DNA of 8,299 bases, from positions 1 through 8,299 of the forward strand of contig JAQUOO010000052.1 of the NCBI GenBank assembly GCA_028717055.1. The letters run 5' to 3'. Numbering within the stretch: position 1 is the first letter of the stretch; each line of letters starts with the position of its first letter. Source of the stretch: Candidatus Omnitrophota bacterium. Its GTDB lineage: Bacteria; Omnitrophota; Gorgyraeia; Gygaellales; Profunditerraquicolaceae. Below, in pieces: positions 6,104 to 8,299 of this stretch. The position numbers and the translations under genes are program-made. The notes under the pieces are model-generated. The model ran no database searches. It was given only the letters and a program-made list of their open reading frames with translations, and had not been told where the DNA came from.

Positions 6104-6670
6104 CTATTTCCACAGCCCGCGCTGGTTCTGACGCGCCTGCCGGTATAACTTAGAAAATAAATCCGCGTATTTGACATTCGGCGGGTAGGTCATCAAAGAC
6201 GCGTACCCTTCTTCTACAATCTTGGCATTTACGAAAGTGCCGTCTTTTAGAAATACATACGCTAAGAGCCTATCGTATTTATCATATTTATCGACGTCAA
6301 ATTCCAGGCTTACCCGCTTGCCCTCAACCAAACTCCTGGTGAATCTGAAAGAGCGCTCTCCCAGTTTTTGAATAGCGGCAACGTCCTGTTTAGAGCGCTG
6401 CGCATCGCGGTAAAGCTTCCTGGAAACATGCATTTCCGGGGTGTCGATTCCGATAAGCCGGACTTTTTCCCCTGTCTCAAGCGCAAGAGTATCCCCATCT
6501 ACCACCCTAGACACTAAAACATCGGCGTAATTATAACTTTTACCGAAAGGCATAACGAATTTCCCATCTTTGGAATCATAGGCAATCTGCGCATCTTCGT
6601 TACAACCTGCCAGGTTCAACAGCATAACCAGGGCGGCAAAAACAGAGATTCTTCTAAACGAATTGTTCAT
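6104..6670 (-). CDS. Secreted thermonuclease-like lipoprotein (SNase domain), 188 aa
   Basis: Probable calcium-dependent nuclease of the staphylococcal nuclease family, exported and lipid-anchored. Residues 1-23 form a lipoprotein signal: basic start (FRR), hydrophobic stretch and lipobox LAGC with C23. The SNase domain (about 50-187) keeps the active-site set: VVDGDT with D58/D60, VRLIGIDTPE with R71, D76, T77 and E79, and DKYDRLLAYV with R134, matching D19/D21, R35, D40, T41, E43 and R87 of S. aureus nuclease. The end RQNQRGLW resembles the family's usual closing helix. GGAG seven bases before the ATG supports the start, and a sigma70-like promoter lies upstream. It is first in the minus-strand run. 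Substrate (DNA or RNA, extracellular or envelope-linked) cannot be read from sequence; a role in nutrient scavenging or processing external DNA is only a guess. Confidence 0.92.
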   Translation of the reverse strand: MNNSFRRISVFAALVMLLNLAGCNEDAQIAYDSKDGKFVMPFGKSYNYADVLVSRVVDGDTLALETGEKVRLIGIDTPEMHVSRKLYRDAQRSKQDVAAIQKLGERSFRFTRSLVEGKRVSLEFDVDKYDKYDRLLAYVFLKDGTFVNAKIVEEGYASLMTYPPNVKYADLFSKLYRQARQNQRGLWK

Positions 6671-6702
6671 TCCATTTCTCCATTTATCCGTTAATAATGC
6701 GA

Positions 6703-6738
6703 CGTTTTCATTTTACTATTTATTATTAGATAAATCAA
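6703..6738 (-). promoter_or_regulatory. Sigma70-like promoter of the nuclease gene
   Basis: On the minus strand TTGATT (6733-6738) and TAAAAT (6710-6715) are separated by exactly 17 bases, a near-consensus pair. Transcription would start near 6703, leaving a leader of about 33 bases with the GGAG site before the nuclease ATG. It probably also feeds the aroC and downstream genes unless repeat B stops transcription. It lies close beside the divergent helicase promoter. Confidence 0.45.
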
Positions 6739-6749
6739 CCATTTTAGAC

Positions 6750-6755
6750 TATAAT
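6750..6755 (+). promoter_or_regulatory. Consensus -10 (TATAAT) of the helicase gene, placed for a leaderless mRNA
   Basis: A perfect TATAAT ends six bases before the helicase ATG (6762), so a start about seven bases downstream of the hexamer falls on the A of the ATG. No Shine-Dalgarno precedes the ATG. No good -35 is seen at 17 bases (TAGATA). Confidence 0.4.
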
Positions 6756-6761
6756 GTCCCT

Positions 6762-8299
6762 ATGATTTACGACCGGTTTCAAGAGGAAGCAATCGACTTC
6801 ATCAATCAGGGGCATTCGGTAATCGTTTCGGCTCCGACTGGCGCCGGAAAAACCGCCATTGCCGAACACATCATTACCACTTCGATTGAGAAGAATATCG
6901 GCGTAATTTATACCGCTCCCATCAAGGCGCTTTCTAACCAGAAATTCCGCGACTTTCAGGCCCAATTCGGGGATAAAATCGGCTTATTAACCGGTGATGT
7001 TTCCTTAAACGCTTCGGCTCCGGTTTTAATCATGACTACCGAGATCTTCCGCAATAAAATCCTGGATGAGCCCAGGAGCCTTGAGCAATACTCCTGGATC
7101 ATCTTTGACGAAATCCACTATATCGATAATCCCGAGCGCGGCACTGTCTGGGAAGAATCCCTGATATTTCTGCCTAAGCATATGAATCTTCTGGGCCTAT
7201 CCGCGACCATTCCGAATATCCAACAATTCGCTTCCTGGATCGAATCCATCCATAACAAAACGGTAAAGGTCGTTATCGAAGATAAACGGCCTGTCCCCTT
7301 GCGCTTCCTTTTCCAGGCAGGCGGAGAAATAACCGATAAAATCGAACATTTTAAAAGACTAAGGTTTTTTAAACCCAATAAATTATTCGGCCTTATAAAC
7401 TACGTGCGTAACGCCCAGGGCCTGCCTTGCATATATTTTGTTTTTGGCCGCAGACGGGCGGAAGAATTAGCCTCGGAACTTGCCTGTTCCAATTTCTTAA
7501 ACGGCGAGGAGAAAACCCGCATCCTCAAAACGTATACGGATCTTTGCGAGCGTTTTGACCTGAAGAACGACCGGACCGCTCAAAACCTTTACCAGCTTAT
7601 TCAAAACGGAATCGCCTATCATCATGCCGGCATGCTGCCTACCTTAAAAGAAGTAATTGAAAGGCTGTTTACCAGCCGGCTTCTCAAGGTCATCTTTACA
7701 ACCGAAACTTTCGCGCTGGGGATAAACATGCCCAGCCGCACGGTTATCTTCGATGAACTGCGTAAATTTTACGGCCGCTACGTGCGGAATTTAAAAACCC
7801 GCGATTTTTATCAGATGGCCGGCCGGGCAGGCAGGCGCGGCATAGATACCGAAGGCTTTGTTTATTGCCGGCTTAACCTGCAAAGAATCCGTATTGACGA
7901 GGCTAAACGCATAATCTACGGAAGACCCGAAGAAGTAAGAAGCCAGCTTAATACTTCTTACGCCACAATCCTGAATCTTTACGGAAAATACCAAGAGGAT
8001 TTATTCAAGATTTACCCGCTTTCCCTGCATTTCTTCCAGTCGCGAAAAAATGACCAGAAAGAAGCTCTTCGGCTTATCGAAGCAAAGTTAAAACTCCTGA
8101 AAGATTTAAATTACATCAATAACGGCGCGCTTACCGAAAAAGGAGAATTCGCCAAAAACGTCTACGGTTACGAATTGATTTCAAGCGAACTGTATGAACA
8201 GCATATCCTGGAACAGCTTGACGAATTCGGGCTGGGGGTAATCGCGGTTTCCGCCGTATTTGAACCGCGCAAAAACCAACGCCTCCCTTCCAATCTTTC
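6762..8299 (+). CDS. Ski2/Mtr4-like DExH-box helicase, N-terminal 512 residues (3' end outside window)
   Basis: Superfamily 2 helicase of the Ski2-like group, whose eukaryotic members feed RNA to the exosome and whose bacterial relatives include actinobacterial HelY. An open frame runs from ATG 6762 off the right edge. Motifs: a Q-motif-like start YDRFQEEAIDFI; motif I SAPTGAGKT (23-31); Ia APIKALSNQK (52-61); TGDVS (77-81); II DEIH (116-119); III LSATIPN (146-152); IYFVFGRRRAEELA (224-237); YHHAGMLP (286-293); V TTETFALGINMPSRTVIF (313-330); VI QMAGRAGRRGID (351-362). The wording of YHHAGMLP and motif V is closer to Mtr4/Ski2 than to DNA-acting Hel308 or RecQ. The part after 365 should be the winged-helix and ratchet region. 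An upstream ATG at 6754 is out of frame. It is divergent from the nuclease gene. RNA substrate is inferred from family; an arch insertion or C-terminal domain cannot be judged here. Confidence 0.92.
   Translation, partial: MIYDRFQEEAIDFINQGHSVIVSAPTGAGKTAIAEHIITTSIEKNIGVIYTAPIKALSNQKFRDFQAQFGDKIGLLTGDVSLNASAPVLIMTTEIFRNKILDEPRSLEQYSWIIFDEIHYIDNPERGTVWEESLIFLPKHMNLLGLSATIPNIQQFASWIESIHNKTVKVVIEDKRPVPLRFLFQAGGEITDKIEHFKRLRFFKPNKLFGLINYVRNAQGLPCIYFVFGRRRAEELASELACSNFLNGEEKTRILKTYTDLCERFDLKNDRTAQNLYQLIQNGIAYHHAGMLPTLKEVIERLFTSRLLKVIFTTETFALGINMPSRTVIFDELRKFYGRYVRNLKTRDFYQMAGRAGRRGIDTEGFVYCRLNLQRIRIDEAKRIIYGRPEEVRSQLNTSYATILNLYGKYQEDLFKIYPLSLHFFQSRKNDQKEALRLIEAKLKLLKDLNYINNGALTEKGEFAKNVYGYELISSELYEQHILEQLDEFGLGVIAVSAVFEPRKNQRLPSNL

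Noticed and set aside
6104..6670. Nuclease plus dprA and xerC as a DNA-uptake or defence island
   Set aside because: No competence pilus, comE-type, toxin or restriction genes are present; the genes are ordinary housekeeping neighbours plus one secreted nuclease.
6744..7994. Minus-strand frames of 67-86 codons opposite the helicase
   Set aside because: They lie antisense to continuous helicase motifs, including motif I and motif VI, so they are not credible genes.

Overview
This window looks like chromosomal DNA from an uncultured, AT-leaning bacterium. Seven genes run on the minus strand and one divergent gene, cut off by the right edge, runs on the plus strand. Shine-Dalgarno sites match a normal bacterial anti-SD, and the housekeeping order dprA-topA-xerC is the one known from Bacillus and many other bacteria. 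The mix of genes, together with long A/C-rich palindromic intergenic repeats, suggests a PVC-type candidate phylum such as Omnitrophota. That placement is an inference from style and synteny; no marker in the window proves it.

Layout in minus-strand transcription order: a promoter near 6703-6738 drives a secreted lipoprotein of the staphylococcal (thermo)nuclease family (6104-6670). Next come palindromic repeat copy B (5943-6076), aroC (4823-5863), a SpoVG-family regulator (4522-4776), an RNA hairpin (4465-4506), aroK (3925-4440), a possible 12-codon leader ORF (3831-3869), dprA (2695-3837), topA (713-2695), repeat copy A (554-688), and the 5' part of a XerC/D-type tyrosine recombinase (1-484, cut by the left edge). 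On the plus strand from 6762 runs a large Ski2/Mtr4-like helicase whose 3' end lies outside the window.

Two functional themes emerge. aroK and aroC carry out the fifth and seventh (last) steps of the shikimate pathway and flank a small nucleic-acid-binding regulator. dprA, topA and xerC form a DNA-handling block (single-strand DNA loading, supercoil relaxation, site-specific recombination); dprA and topA overlap by one base and are probably translationally coupled.

I see no prophage, CRISPR array, transposase, tRNA or rRNA, and no evidence of a complete new defence or metabolic system. The signals most worth following are small: the two palindromic repeats, about four-fifths identical, both placed just after stop codons between co-directional genes; a consensus TATAAT placed so that the helicase mRNA would start at its ATG; a stem that could hide the exceptionally strong spoVG ribosome-binding site; a 13-bp hairpin between spoVG and aroK; and a cysteine-rich mini-ORF overlapping the dprA start.
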